A stretch of 64,000 nucleotides of DNA from an uncultured Bacteroidales bacterium (GTDB lineage Bacteria > Bacteroidota > Bacteroidia > Bacteroidales > Paludibacteraceae): contig CAKVBV010000003.1 in the NCBI GenBank assembly GCA_934725535.1, forward strand, positions 1 to 64,000, read 5' to 3'. Made by a program: the position numbers and the translations under genes. How positions within the stretch are numbered: the stretch's first letter is position 1; the number at the start of each line of letters is the position of its first letter. Positions 1 to 8,084 of the stretch are shown here, one piece after another. The notes under the pieces were generated by a model. That model saw only the letters and a list, made by a program, of their open reading frames with translations. It had not been told where the DNA came from and did no database searches.

Positions 1-2
1 TC

Positions 3-1238
3 TATGAGTCTCGGTCTCGCAACATCAAAACAACCGATTTCCCCTTATTCTCCAAGCGCAGTCATTTTACGGATGACTCGGTGACGACCATTGCCGTAGC
101 GGACTGGCTGCTTCACGACCCTGTTCGCTCGCAACAAGGGCTGGAGGACAGCCTTGTGAAATGGGGACACAAGTATCCGCATGCCGGCTATGGCGGTGCT
201 TTCAAACGTTGGTTGTTTCAGCCGGAAGTTCTTCTTACTATGCAAAACGGGTATGAAGAGACCATGAATGGCATTCCACGTGGAGTTCGGCATCCCTACA
301 ACTCATGGGGCAATGGTTCGGCAATGCGTGCTTCGGCATGCGGCTGGTTGGCGCAGTCCGTGGAAGATGCCCTCGACCTTGGCAGGCGTTCTGCTATGAT
401 AACCCACAACCACCCCGAAGGCATCAAAGGAGCGCAGGCGGTGGCTACTGCCATCTATCTGGCACGAACAGGGAGCACAAAAGAGGAAATACGTCTGTAT
501 CTTGAGGAGACTTTCTGCTACGACCTCAGTCGCAAATGTGATGATATCCGTCCTACGTATCATTTTGATGTGTCTTGTCAGGGTACATTGCCTGCCGCCT
601 TGGCGGCATTCTTCGATAGTCACGATTTCGAGTCGGCGATTCGTCTGGCGGTCTCCTTGGGCGGGGATAGTGATACCATCGCCTGTATCACGGGTGGCAT
701 TGCGGAAGCATTCTACCACGAGATACCGGCAACCATTGTCGAAGAAATGCACCATCGTCTCCCCGAAGAGTTCTGGACGGTTATCAACGAACTGTATGCA
801 GCAGTGTCTGACAACTATACAAACAACAGGGTGAACGCAACCGACCCCAAACCTCAGTCCCGTATTACCCCCGATTATATATCGGAGTTGCGCCCCAATG
901 AGGTCTTTGTCTTTGGCAGCAATGTGCGGGGTATGCACTATGGCGGAGCGGCGGCGTTTGCAGTCGGGCGGTTCGGAGCAATTATGGGGCAAGGCGAGGG
1001 CTTGCAAGGGCATAGTTATGCCATTCCCACAATGGAGGGTATGGAGAATATGCGTGCTGCCGTGGACAGGTTCATTGCTTTTGCACAAGAGCACCCCGAA
1101 CTCACATTTCTGGTAACGCCCATCGGCTGCGGCATTGCGGGCTACACGCCCGAAGACATTGCCCCTTTGTTTGTTGCGGCGAAAACATTGGACAACGTAC
1201 ATCTGCCCGAGTCGTTTTGGAAACACATTACAGAGTAG
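3..1238 (+). CDS. ADP-ribosylglycohydrolase fused to a C-terminal macro-like domain (5' end outside window)
   Basis: The reading frame is open from the window edge, so the true start lies upstream; the GTG at 81 is internal. The family removes ADP-ribose from proteins, nucleic acids or small ligands using two metal ions. Both metal motifs are visible: HFTDDSV just before codon 81, and GGDSDTIACITGG about two thirds along. After a short linker (TDPKPQSRITPDY) comes a second domain beginning NEVFVFGSN, with a glycine-rich GGAAAFAVGRFGA stretch and TPIGCGIAGY, resembling a small macro-like domain found in phage and bacterial proteins. The two domains together suggest recognition plus hydrolysis of ADP-ribose, possibly reversing an ADP-ribosylating toxin. 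The family call for the first domain is firm; the second is by resemblance. The partner genes upstream are not visible. Confidence 0.85.
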   Translation, partial: YESRSRNIKTTDFPLFSKRSHFTDDSVTTIAVADWLLHDPVRSQQGLEDSLVKWGHKYPHAGYGGAFKRWLFQPEVLLTMQNGYEETMNGIPRGVRHPYNSWGNGSAMRASACGWLAQSVEDALDLGRRSAMITHNHPEGIKGAQAVATAIYLARTGSTKEEIRLYLEETFCYDLSRKCDDIRPTYHFDVSCQGTLPAALAAFFDSHDFESAIRLAVSLGGDSDTIACITGGIAEAFYHEIPATIVEEMHHRLPEEFWTVINELYAAVSDNYTNNRVNATDPKPQSRITPDYISELRPNEVFVFGSNVRGMHYGGAAAFAVGRFGAIMGQGEGLQGHSYAIPTMEGMENMRAAVDRFIAFAQEHPELTFLVTPIGCGIAGYTPEDIAPLFVAAKTLDNVHLPESFWKHITE

Positions 1239-1255
1239 AGCACCAATAAGTGGCT

Positions 1256-1321
1256 ATGCAACGAACGGTTAAACTTTTAGTTACCCTATCGGCAATCGCG
1301 GTGGCGGTCATTGTCAGTTAG
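1256..1321 (+). CDS. Possible 21-residue hydrophobic peptide
   Basis: A short ATG frame 17 bp after the ADP-ribosylglycohydrolase stop encodes a lysine/arginine-containing start followed by a run of about 15 hydrophobic residues (LLVTLSAIAVAVIVS). It could be a small membrane peptide, a stump of a lost signal peptide, or chance. No ribosome-binding site or promoter is evident. The rest of 1239-1440 shows nothing recognisable. Confidence 0.2.
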   Translation: MQRTVKLLVTLSAIAVAVIVS

Positions 1322-1442
1322 TAACTAATTATTGATAATACAGCGAGCCGTCCGTTCAAAAGAGTCGAGCCTACATAATGCCTGACCAACAGCCCCCCTA
1401 TCGGTTATATCGAACTCACGTTAAAATAACCACATATAGGGA

Positions 1443-1473
1443 TTGTGCAACCCGCAGAAATATAGTACCTTTG
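1443..1473 (+). promoter_or_regulatory. Bacteroidota promoter for the TonB receptor operon
   Basis: TTG at 1443-1445, a 20-bp spacer, then TACCTTTG at 1466-1473. This matches the sigma-ABfr consensus and lies 33 bp before the ATG at 1507, which favours that start over the in-frame ATG at 1378. Confidence 0.85.
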
Positions 1474-1506
1474 CACCCGAAATCAAGACATTGCGTTTAT
1501 TCGCCG

Positions 1507-4200
1507 ATGAGGAAGGCTTTACTCATACTAATCGCCTGTGTATCAATGCTGACCATACAGGCACAAGTAGAAATCGTACTCACCGACTCGCTCACGGGAG
1601 AGCGTATCGGTGATGTCTCCGTCTTGGCATTGGAGACGGGGCAAGGCGGCATCAGCAACCCGCAGGGTGTGGCGCGGCTGAACCTCGCCAAGGGTGCCTA
1701 CACCTTGGACATCACCCACCTTAGTTACCGCGAAGTGCTGCTGCCCGTAGAGGTAACAGACCCAAAACAAATCATTCGCATACGCCTCGTACAGCAGACA
1801 CAGACGATTGAGGAAGTGGTGGTTACCGCAAGCGAGTCGCAAGGCGCATCGTCCGCCTCGGTAGTCGGCAAAGAGGCTATGCAGCACCTCCAACCCTCCA
1901 GTTTCGCAGACATAGTGAGCATGCTCCCTGGTGCCAGCACACAAGCCCCCAACCTGACCTCTGCGAACACCATCAAACTGCGCGAAGCAAGCAACGGCTC
2001 CACAAGCAGCGACTACGATGCCGCCTCACTCGGCACCAGTTTCGTGGTGGACGGTGCCCCTATCTCCACCGATGCCAATATGCAGTACGTGCAGGGCGGC
2101 AGCAGCGGGCAGGACGACCAGCGGCAGGTGGTGAACAAAGGCGTGGACATGCGTACTATCTCCACCGACGACATCGAGAAGGTGGAGATAATCCGCGGCA
2201 TCGCAGGTGCGGAATACGGCGATGTAACCAGCGGCGTGGTCAAGATAGAGCGCACTATGAAGCCCACCCCGTGGCGGGCGCGCTTCAAAGCCGACGGGTT
2301 CAGCAAACTCTTCTACGTAGGCAAGGGCGTAGGTTGGAACAACGACCGCACCGTACTCAACGTGGGGCTCGACTACCTCAATGCGAAGAACGACCCGACC
2401 AACACCCTCGAGAACTACCAGCGTATCACCGCTTCTGTGCGACTGCAGAACCGCTGGCGCGTGGACGACACCAATATCCGTTGGCAGAACTGCCTCGACT
2501 ACACGGGCAGCATTGACAACGACAAACTCGACCCCGACATCAACCACAACAAGGAAGACTCCTACCGCAGCGAGTATCACCTGATGAAATGGTGCAACAC
2601 AGTGAACATCAGCAACAAGAGTCAGCAGTTCTGGTCGTTTGCCCTCACGGCAAACATCAGTTATTCGCTCGACCGAATCCGTCAGACCAAGTTCACCCAA
2701 CTCACCACTCCCATCCAGCCCGCCATCGACAATATGCAGGAGGGCAACGCCGATGTGGGCTTGCTGCCGTACCAGTACATCGCACACCACCTTGTGGACG
2801 GCAAACCGATGAACGTCTTCATCCGCCCCAAAGCCAACTTCTTCTTCCATACGTGGACGCTGGAGCATAAAGTGGCAATGGGCATTGAGTGGAAATACGA
2901 CAAGAACTTCGGTCGCGGACAGGTGTACGACCTCACGCGCCCGCTCAACTACTCGTCCTACTTGCGCCCGCGGGCGTACAGCGACATACCCGCCTCCAAC
3001 CAGTTGGCATGGTACATTCAGGACGACATCAATATCCCCATACGCAAGACCTCTTTCGACCTCGAGATAGGTCTGCGCGGCACATCGCTGATGGGGTTGG
3101 ACAAGGAGTACACCATGCATGGCAAGTGCTACCTCGACCCGCGCGTGAATCTGATGTACAATATCCCCGTCAAGGGCGGCAAGGTCTATATCGCTGCGGC
3201 GGTCGGACAGCACACCAAGATGCCGACACTGCTGCAACTCTACCCGAACCTCCTCTACGAAGACCTCAAGGTGCGCAATGTCACTATCTCGCAGGACAGC
3301 ATCATGAACATCTACACCCACATCATCGACCCGACGAACTACCAACTCTCGCCCGCCCGCAACCTTAAGTGGGAGGTACGCGCAGGGCTTGAGATACACC
3401 AGCACCGCTTCTCGGTCACCTATTTCCAAGAGCGCATGAACGATGGCTTCCGCTCGTGGAAGAACTGCGCACCCTACACCTACACCGTGGATTCCATTGC
3501 ACCCAACGGCGACCGCACACCGCTGACCTACAGCAAGTTGCTCACCTATTCCATGACCACCAACGGCAGCGAGATATTCAAGCAAGGTGTAGAGTGGCAG
3601 TATTCCAGTCCGCGTATCCCTGCTATCTGCACACGTTTCACCGTCAACGGCGCATGGCTGCGTACCACCTACCAGAACTCGCAGGCGGTCTTCTCCACCG
3701 ACAAACTGTCCGAAGTCATCAACGGCATTGCCGTACGCGATATGTACATCGGCTACTACGACTGGACGGAGGGCACTATCCGCGAAAACCTCAACACCAA
3801 CCTCATTGCCGATGTCTATATCAAGCCGCTCGGACTCACGGTGAGTGCCACTTTCGAACTCAACTGGTACACCGCCTCGCAGACGCTCTACAAGGACGGC
3901 ACGCCAATCGCCTACATGGACCTCAGCGGCGAACTCAAGCCCTATCGCGAGGAGGATAAGTCCAATCCCTACCTCCGTGCGCTCACTTTCACCTACAACG
4001 CCGACCAGTTCCGCCGCAAGACCGTGCCCTTTGCCGGCTATCTCAACCTGCGTGTGCAGAAGAGTATCACCAAGTATGCCGACCTGGCATTCTTCGTAAA
4101 TAAACTGTTAGACTACCTTCCTGACTACCAAGTGGACGGCATTACCATTCACCGCAGTGCCAGTCCCTATTTTGGTATGGAAATCAACTTGAAACTATGA
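1507..4200 (+). CDS. TonB-dependent outer-membrane receptor with N-terminal carboxypeptidase-like domain
   Basis: An 897-residue outer-membrane transporter. The N-terminus is a signal peptide (MRKALLILIACVSMLTIQAQ). Residues about 22-98 form a carboxypeptidase-regulatory-like beta-sandwich, then EEVVVTA (102-108) acts as a TonB-box-like segment, followed by a plug domain (about 115-270, with FVVDGAPI and the GAEYGDVTSGVV turn) and a long beta-barrel ending in an aromatic/hydrophobic strand (MEINLKL). The start at 1507 is chosen because the promoter lies between it and the upstream ATG at 1378. The stop overlaps the next gene by 4 bp, so it is cotranscribed with the DUF4876-like lipoprotein and DUF6850-like barrel. 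Substrate unknown; it is not of the SusC type because no SusD follows. Confidence 0.9.
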   Translation: MRKALLILIACVSMLTIQAQVEIVLTDSLTGERIGDVSVLALETGQGGISNPQGVARLNLAKGAYTLDITHLSYREVLLPVEVTDPKQIIRIRLVQQTQTIEEVVVTASESQGASSASVVGKEAMQHLQPSSFADIVSMLPGASTQAPNLTSANTIKLREASNGSTSSDYDAASLGTSFVVDGAPISTDANMQYVQGGSSGQDDQRQVVNKGVDMRTISTDDIEKVEIIRGIAGAEYGDVTSGVVKIERTMKPTPWRARFKADGFSKLFYVGKGVGWNNDRTVLNVGLDYLNAKNDPTNTLENYQRITASVRLQNRWRVDDTNIRWQNCLDYTGSIDNDKLDPDINHNKEDSYRSEYHLMKWCNTVNISNKSQQFWSFALTANISYSLDRIRQTKFTQLTTPIQPAIDNMQEGNADVGLLPYQYIAHHLVDGKPMNVFIRPKANFFFHTWTLEHKVAMGIEWKYDKNFGRGQVYDLTRPLNYSSYLRPRAYSDIPASNQLAWYIQDDINIPIRKTSFDLEIGLRGTSLMGLDKEYTMHGKCYLDPRVNLMYNIPVKGGKVYIAAAVGQHTKMPTLLQLYPNLLYEDLKVRNVTISQDSIMNIYTHIIDPTNYQLSPARNLKWEVRAGLEIHQHRFSVTYFQERMNDGFRSWKNCAPYTYTVDSIAPNGDRTPLTYSKLLTYSMTTNGSEIFKQGVEWQYSSPRIPAICTRFTVNGAWLRTTYQNSQAVFSTDKLSEVINGIAVRDMYIGYYDWTEGTIRENLNTNLIADVYIKPLGLTVSATFELNWYTASQTLYKDGTPIAYMDLSGELKPYREEDKSNPYLRALTFTYNADQFRRKTVPFAGYLNLRVQKSITKYADLAFFVNKLLDYLPDYQVDGITIHRSASPYFGMEINLKL

Positions 4201-5513
4201 TGAAAACGTCAAGACTATTCTTCCAATCTGTCGCAATAGCGGCTGTATGCTTTGCCACAAACGCCTGCACACCTCGCGTGGACGTGTCGCAGAACCTCTG
4301 CCCCGTAGAGATAACCATGTCACTCCCGTCCGTGGCGGACACGCTCTCCGAGCATGCCATTCGCCTCAGCGAAGTGGCTATCACCTTCAACGACCTCAAC
4401 ATGAGTACGCAACAGGTTGTCACACCCGACACATTCGTCTTCGACACCGCCGCCTATACCGTCCGTTTTGCCTCCAAGGTGCGGGCGGGCTACTACGACA
4501 TCAGTGCCACAGCCTCCATGCTGCTCGACACCGTCTCCGTGCGCCTGCACGCGTATATACAAGGTGTCTCTATCATAGCCAACCCCACCGACACCGCACC
4601 CGCATCGCTCCGCTTGGATGCCAACGTGGTGCAGGACTGGAGCACCGACTTCATCTTCGCCGAACTCTCCACCTCCGGCACGCAGACCCCGCAGGGCAAG
4701 AACTATGTCGGCGACAGTTACTTCGTCCTTTACAACAACACCGACGACACCCTCTATGCCGATGGCGTGGTGTTGCTGGAATCCAAACTCAAGAACGTGC
4801 AGAAGTACGGCAGACTCGACCCTTATTTCATATCCGAGTGCTTTGGTGCGGACGCTATCTACCGCATTCCGGGCAACGGCAAAGACCACCCTGTAGCCCC
4901 GGGCGGCACCGTCCTCTTGGTGGACAACGCACAGAACCACAAGCAGGCGAACCCCGTCTCTTTCGACCTCAGCCATGCGGACTTCGAGTGGTACGACCAA
5001 TCCACCAATGCCGCCGTCACGGACATCGACAACCCCGATGTCCCCAACATGGACAAACTCTACTGCTACACCCTCACCATCTGGCTCCCCAACCGCCAGG
5101 GCAATACCTCTTTCGCCCTTGCACGCTTCCCCGAGGGGCTGTCCGACTCCGCCTACCTCACCGACTATCGGTTGGAATACGACTACACGCTTGTTACCAA
5201 CGCCGGCAACTTCGATATGCACTCCAGCTGCTACCGCGTACCCAACGAGTGGATAATCGACTGCGTCAACACCTGCCCGCGTACCGCCTACCAGTGGACA
5301 GTAACCGCCCCGAGTCTGGACGCAGGCTGGACATACATCGGCGACATCGGCTCCGACAAGCAACGCTTCGGCAAGTGTGTCCGTCGCCGCGGGTGCGTGG
5401 AGAATGGCGAACCTGTCCTGCTGAGCAACGGGCGCAGTATGCTGCAGGACACCAACAACTCCACTATGGACTTCCTACCCGCACAACCCTCCGATCCGAC
5501 ATATTTCAGATAG
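4197..5513 (+). CDS. DUF4876-like lipoprotein
   Basis: A 438-residue probable lipoprotein: basic start, hydrophobic stretch and a lipobox-like ATNAC with Cys24. The ATG overlaps the receptor stop (ATGA); a second ATG at 4200 is an alternative. The first ~130 residues look like a beta-sandwich. The rest has the GDSYFVLYNNTDD and VLLVDNAQNHK patterns I associate with DUF4876, a Bacteroidota family found next to TonB receptors. Function unknown. Position between a receptor and a second barrel suggests an accessory surface protein for the same ligand. Confidence 0.7.
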   Translation: MMKTSRLFFQSVAIAAVCFATNACTPRVDVSQNLCPVEITMSLPSVADTLSEHAIRLSEVAITFNDLNMSTQQVVTPDTFVFDTAAYTVRFASKVRAGYYDISATASMLLDTVSVRLHAYIQGVSIIANPTDTAPASLRLDANVVQDWSTDFIFAELSTSGTQTPQGKNYVGDSYFVLYNNTDDTLYADGVVLLESKLKNVQKYGRLDPYFISECFGADAIYRIPGNGKDHPVAPGGTVLLVDNAQNHKQANPVSFDLSHADFEWYDQSTNAAVTDIDNPDVPNMDKLYCYTLTIWLPNRQGNTSFALARFPEGLSDSAYLTDYRLEYDYTLVTNAGNFDMHSSCYRVPNEWIIDCVNTCPRTAYQWTVTAPSLDAGWTYIGDIGSDKQRFGKCVRRRGCVENGEPVLLSNGRSMLQDTNNSTMDFLPAQPSDPTYFR

Positions 5514-5540
5514 TGTCCCCGCATCAGATATGTAAGTAAC

Positions 5541-5575
5541 AATTCTTCATTCTTAATTTTTCATTCATAATTCCT
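5541..5575. repeat. 7-bp tandem array before the DUF6850-like gene
   Basis: Five 7-bp units (AATTCTT, CATTCTT, AATTTTT, CATTCAT, AATTCCT) fill the gap from 5541 and run into the TTG start codon at 5575. The same geometry recurs before serS, the acyl-CoA ligase and hddA. Confidence 0.75.
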
Positions 5576-6846
5576 TGAACGCTCTTCTTGTCATCATCAC
5601 CTCATTGCTCTTGGACACCACCTCCACGCAAGCCTACGTGCAGGGGCGGTTCGGGCAGTCCGCCATGCCTCTTGCGGGCGTGCAGGACGGCGGTTTCAGT
5701 GTGCAGGCACAATCGGTGTTTGACATCAACGATGTCAGCCGCGTCTTCGGCGAAGCCGGCTACACATGGGGGCAGAGCGAGGGCAACCGTTGGGTGGAGA
5801 ATGCCGACTACGAACTTCTCTATCCCTACCTCACCTGCGACACCATCGGCGGCGGCATGCGCTCCGAACAGTACTCTTTCCGCGGGGGATACCGCATGGC
5901 GAAGCACCACATCATCTGGCACCTCGCACTCCAGTATCGTGCCTTGCAGAGTTACCGCAGCATCGACCCCCGTCCCAAAAACAAGGTGGCGGACTTGCGC
6001 ATCGACGGCTCTGTCGGCTACATCGACGACCGTTACGCCTACTCCCTCGTGGGGCAGGTCGGGCGATACAAGCAGAACAACACCATATCCTTCTACTCCG
6101 AGGCGGGCAACTCCACCATCTACCACCTTGTGCAGACCAACGAGGACTATGCACGCTTTGCGGGTGACTTCACCGCGTCCTACTACCACGGCTTCACCGC
6201 AGGCGCACAAGCCATGCTCCAACCCCGCCTGCGCGGCTGGCTGGCGGGAGTGGACTACCACTATCTCTCTGTCACCAAGGAACTGAATAGTTCCACCTTC
6301 ACGCCCATCGCCCTGCTCCGCACGCACGACATCGGAGCCCAACTTGGCTATGCTGCTCCCCTGTGGCGCGTCTCACTGCAGGCTGCCTATGTCCTCCGCA
6401 CGGGCACGCAATACTATTATGGCGATGTCGCAGGCAACTACTACCATTTGCTATACAAGGCAGCCAACTACCGCGAGCAGCAGTGCCGCATCAATCTCAG
6501 TGGCTCTTACCGTCTCAACCTCCCCGTCGGATATATGTGCTTTGCTGCCGATGCTGACTATCTTCATAAGATTCCCTCATCACTCTCTGCCACACCCGCA
6601 CATCCCTACTTCCAAGACCTCTCTGCCTACCTCACGGCATCGCAACTGCACACTCTTCTCTCTGTCCGCTACACCTTCCCGTTGAAAGGTCGCTATGCAT
6701 GGTTCGTCGAACCCTCCGCCGCCTACACCCATTATCTATCCTCCTCTTCCGCCGGCTCTGTCACCTGCGTCCCCCTTCTCCAATCCACCCTCTCCCCCGC
6801 CACTTTCGGTTGGCAGGTCTCCCTCAAAACAGGTATCAGTTTCTAA
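5575..6846 (+). CDS. DUF6850-like outer-membrane beta-barrel protein
   Basis: A 423-residue predicted beta-barrel with alternating aromatic and polar residues throughout and a C-terminal strand ending in SLKTGISF, typical of outer-membrane insertion signals. A short hydrophobic N-terminus (ALLVIITSLLLD) is likely the signal peptide. There is no ATG nearby: the frame is closed by TAA at 5554, so translation probably starts at TTG 5575 (or a less usual codon just upstream). It sits 61 bp after the DUF4876-like gene, in a set I recognise as TonB receptor, DUF4876, DUF6850. Function unknown. Confidence 0.65.
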   Translation: MNALLVIITSLLLDTTSTQAYVQGRFGQSAMPLAGVQDGGFSVQAQSVFDINDVSRVFGEAGYTWGQSEGNRWVENADYELLYPYLTCDTIGGGMRSEQYSFRGGYRMAKHHIIWHLALQYRALQSYRSIDPRPKNKVADLRIDGSVGYIDDRYAYSLVGQVGRYKQNNTISFYSEAGNSTIYHLVQTNEDYARFAGDFTASYYHGFTAGAQAMLQPRLRGWLAGVDYHYLSVTKELNSSTFTPIALLRTHDIGAQLGYAAPLWRVSLQAAYVLRTGTQYYYGDVAGNYYHLLYKAANYREQQCRINLSGSYRLNLPVGYMCFAADADYLHKIPSSLSATPAHPYFQDLSAYLTASQLHTLLSVRYTFPLKGRYAWFVEPSAAYTHYLSSSSAGSVTCVPLLQSTLSPATFGWQVSLKTGISF

Positions 6847-6865
6847 TACTTTTCGATGCCCTGTT

Positions 6866-6907
6866 TGGGAGACGATGCATGGGAGACGACGCGGCTCGCG
6901 TCGTCAA
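6866..6907. repeat. Dispersed palindromic repeat with TGGGAGACGA units
   Basis: Two TGGGAGACGA(C/T)GC units followed by the palindrome GACGCG-gct-CGCGTC. A related copy lies at 12508-12562. Further imperfect palindromes follow: ACGCGGACG...CGTCCGCG near 6915-6940 and GGGCGAT-aat-ATCGCCC near 7055. No gene was seen in 6847-7206. Confidence 0.6.
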
Positions 6908-7102
6908 CAACTGGGGACGCGGACGCCCTCGTCCGCGGTAATTTAGGCATACGCCTATTGGATAACGCATCTCGCGTCGTCAAAAAACATAAGGTTGCCT
7001 AATCAAGTTTGGCAGCCCCCTTTTTCCTGTGTATCTGTATTGTTTCTTAGCAGGGCGATAATATCGCCCGCTTATAGTCTCGTGTCTTTGTCGGGTTAAG
7101 TG

Positions 7103-7157
7103 TATGAGATTAGTATGTGATTAGTATGAGATTAGTATGTGATTAGTATGTGATTAA
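7103..7157. repeat. 11-bp tandem repeat array, five units
   Basis: Five consecutive 11-bp units of TATGWGATTAG, the last ending in A. It is preceded by GGGTTAAG and followed by a 29-bp tail (7150-7178), an inverted copy of which is found at 34331-34359. Related arrays occur at 12646-12700 and 30693-30758. Confidence 0.85.
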
Positions 7158-7206
7158 CGAGAGGATAGCGGGTGGATAAGTAATCCGAAACGGCTGCAAA
7201 GACCGC

Positions 7207-7842
7207 CTATTTTACGAGCACGAAACCTGCACCCGCAGCACATGCCATAGCACCGTCGGTGTCTTCACGGTCGCCTATCACCATACACTGGGTGGGAGCA
7301 ACTTGCATACGGCTTGTAACCGCGTCTATCAACTGGCGTGCAGGTTTCAGACCGCCCAACGCAGGAGCAGACACAGCCCAATCATACAACGATTTCTCTA
7401 TACCGAGAGCATTCAGTTTTTCTTCTACGCAGTCATAGTCAGATAGTATGACTACACGTACATTAAGTGCATGACACTGCTCCAAGAAAGGCACCACCCA
7501 TGCACGAGGTCGGTATTTACGCCGTATCACATCCACCATCAGCGGCATATAGCACGTATGATACCACCATTTCATAAAACTGATGGTACACAAGCGATGG
7601 CGTATCATATTGGCAAAAAATGCATCATAGAAAGCCTCCCTGCTACCATACCATTGACCGCGCATAGCCTTACGCACACGACGCTCTTTGGCAAGTAGCG
7701 GACTCTCCAATATATCACCCAAGAACATACGAACACCCAAGCCGTGCTTGTCGTATATCGTACCGTCAAGGTCAAGTACCACTACCTTGATTTCAGGACG
7801 CAATATGGATGCTGTTATCTCCACCGCAAGAGGATACCACAA
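7207..7842 (-). CDS. HAD-superfamily hydrolase
   Basis: A 211-residue phosphatase-like protein. Motif I is DLDGT (Asp24 nucleophile, Asp26), motif II is VILSDY (Ser), the conserved Lys is in GGLKPA, and motif III is GDREDTD. A helical cap lies between motifs I and II. The family hydrolyses phosphomonoesters such as phosphoglycolate or nucleotides; the substrate is unknown. The start is uncertain: no ATG exists in the frame, and an in-frame TAG lies two codons before TTG 7842. GTG at 7824 or a later TTG could also be used. The clean core argues for a working gene with a rare start. Confidence 0.75.
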   Translation of the reverse strand: MWYPLAVEITASILRPEIKVVVLDLDGTIYDKHGLGVRMFLGDILESPLLAKERRVRKAMRGQWYGSREAFYDAFFANMIRHRLCTISFMKWWYHTCYMPLMVDVIRRKYRPRAWVVPFLEQCHALNVRVVILSDYDCVEEKLNALGIEKSLYDWAVSAPALGGLKPARQLIDAVTSRMQVAPTQCMVIGDREDTDGAMACAAGAGFVLVK

Positions 7843-8013
7843 AAACTATACCAATTCGACAAAACACTTTCATTTCGTATGCAACAGGGCATATATCAGA
7901 CCATAAAGACAACATACTATATGTTTATAATGATTAACAAACATTCGGGGGGGTAATTACTATAAATAAACATTTGTAATATGATAAAAATCAAATATAA
8001 ATGCCGCGTTCCC

Positions 8014-8044
8014 TTGTACACTTAGTAGATAAACCGTACCTTTG
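8014..8044 (+). promoter_or_regulatory. Promoter of the lipoprotein/TonB/DUF4249 operon
   Basis: TTG 8014-8016, a 20-bp spacer, TACCTTTG 8037-8044, 40 bp before the ATG at 8085. It rules out the upstream ATG at 8001 as the start. The rest of 7843-8013 is AT-rich with no other feature seen. Confidence 0.85.
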
Positions 8045-8084
8045 CATACGAAATGATAAAATAACCACAAAAACAAACAAGTGT

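Noticed and set aside
2026..3585. 519-residue minus-strand frame inside the TonB receptor gene
   Set aside because: It is the shadow of a GC-rich, well-recognised receptor on the plus strand; its composition is skewed to Val/His/Gly with no family likeness.
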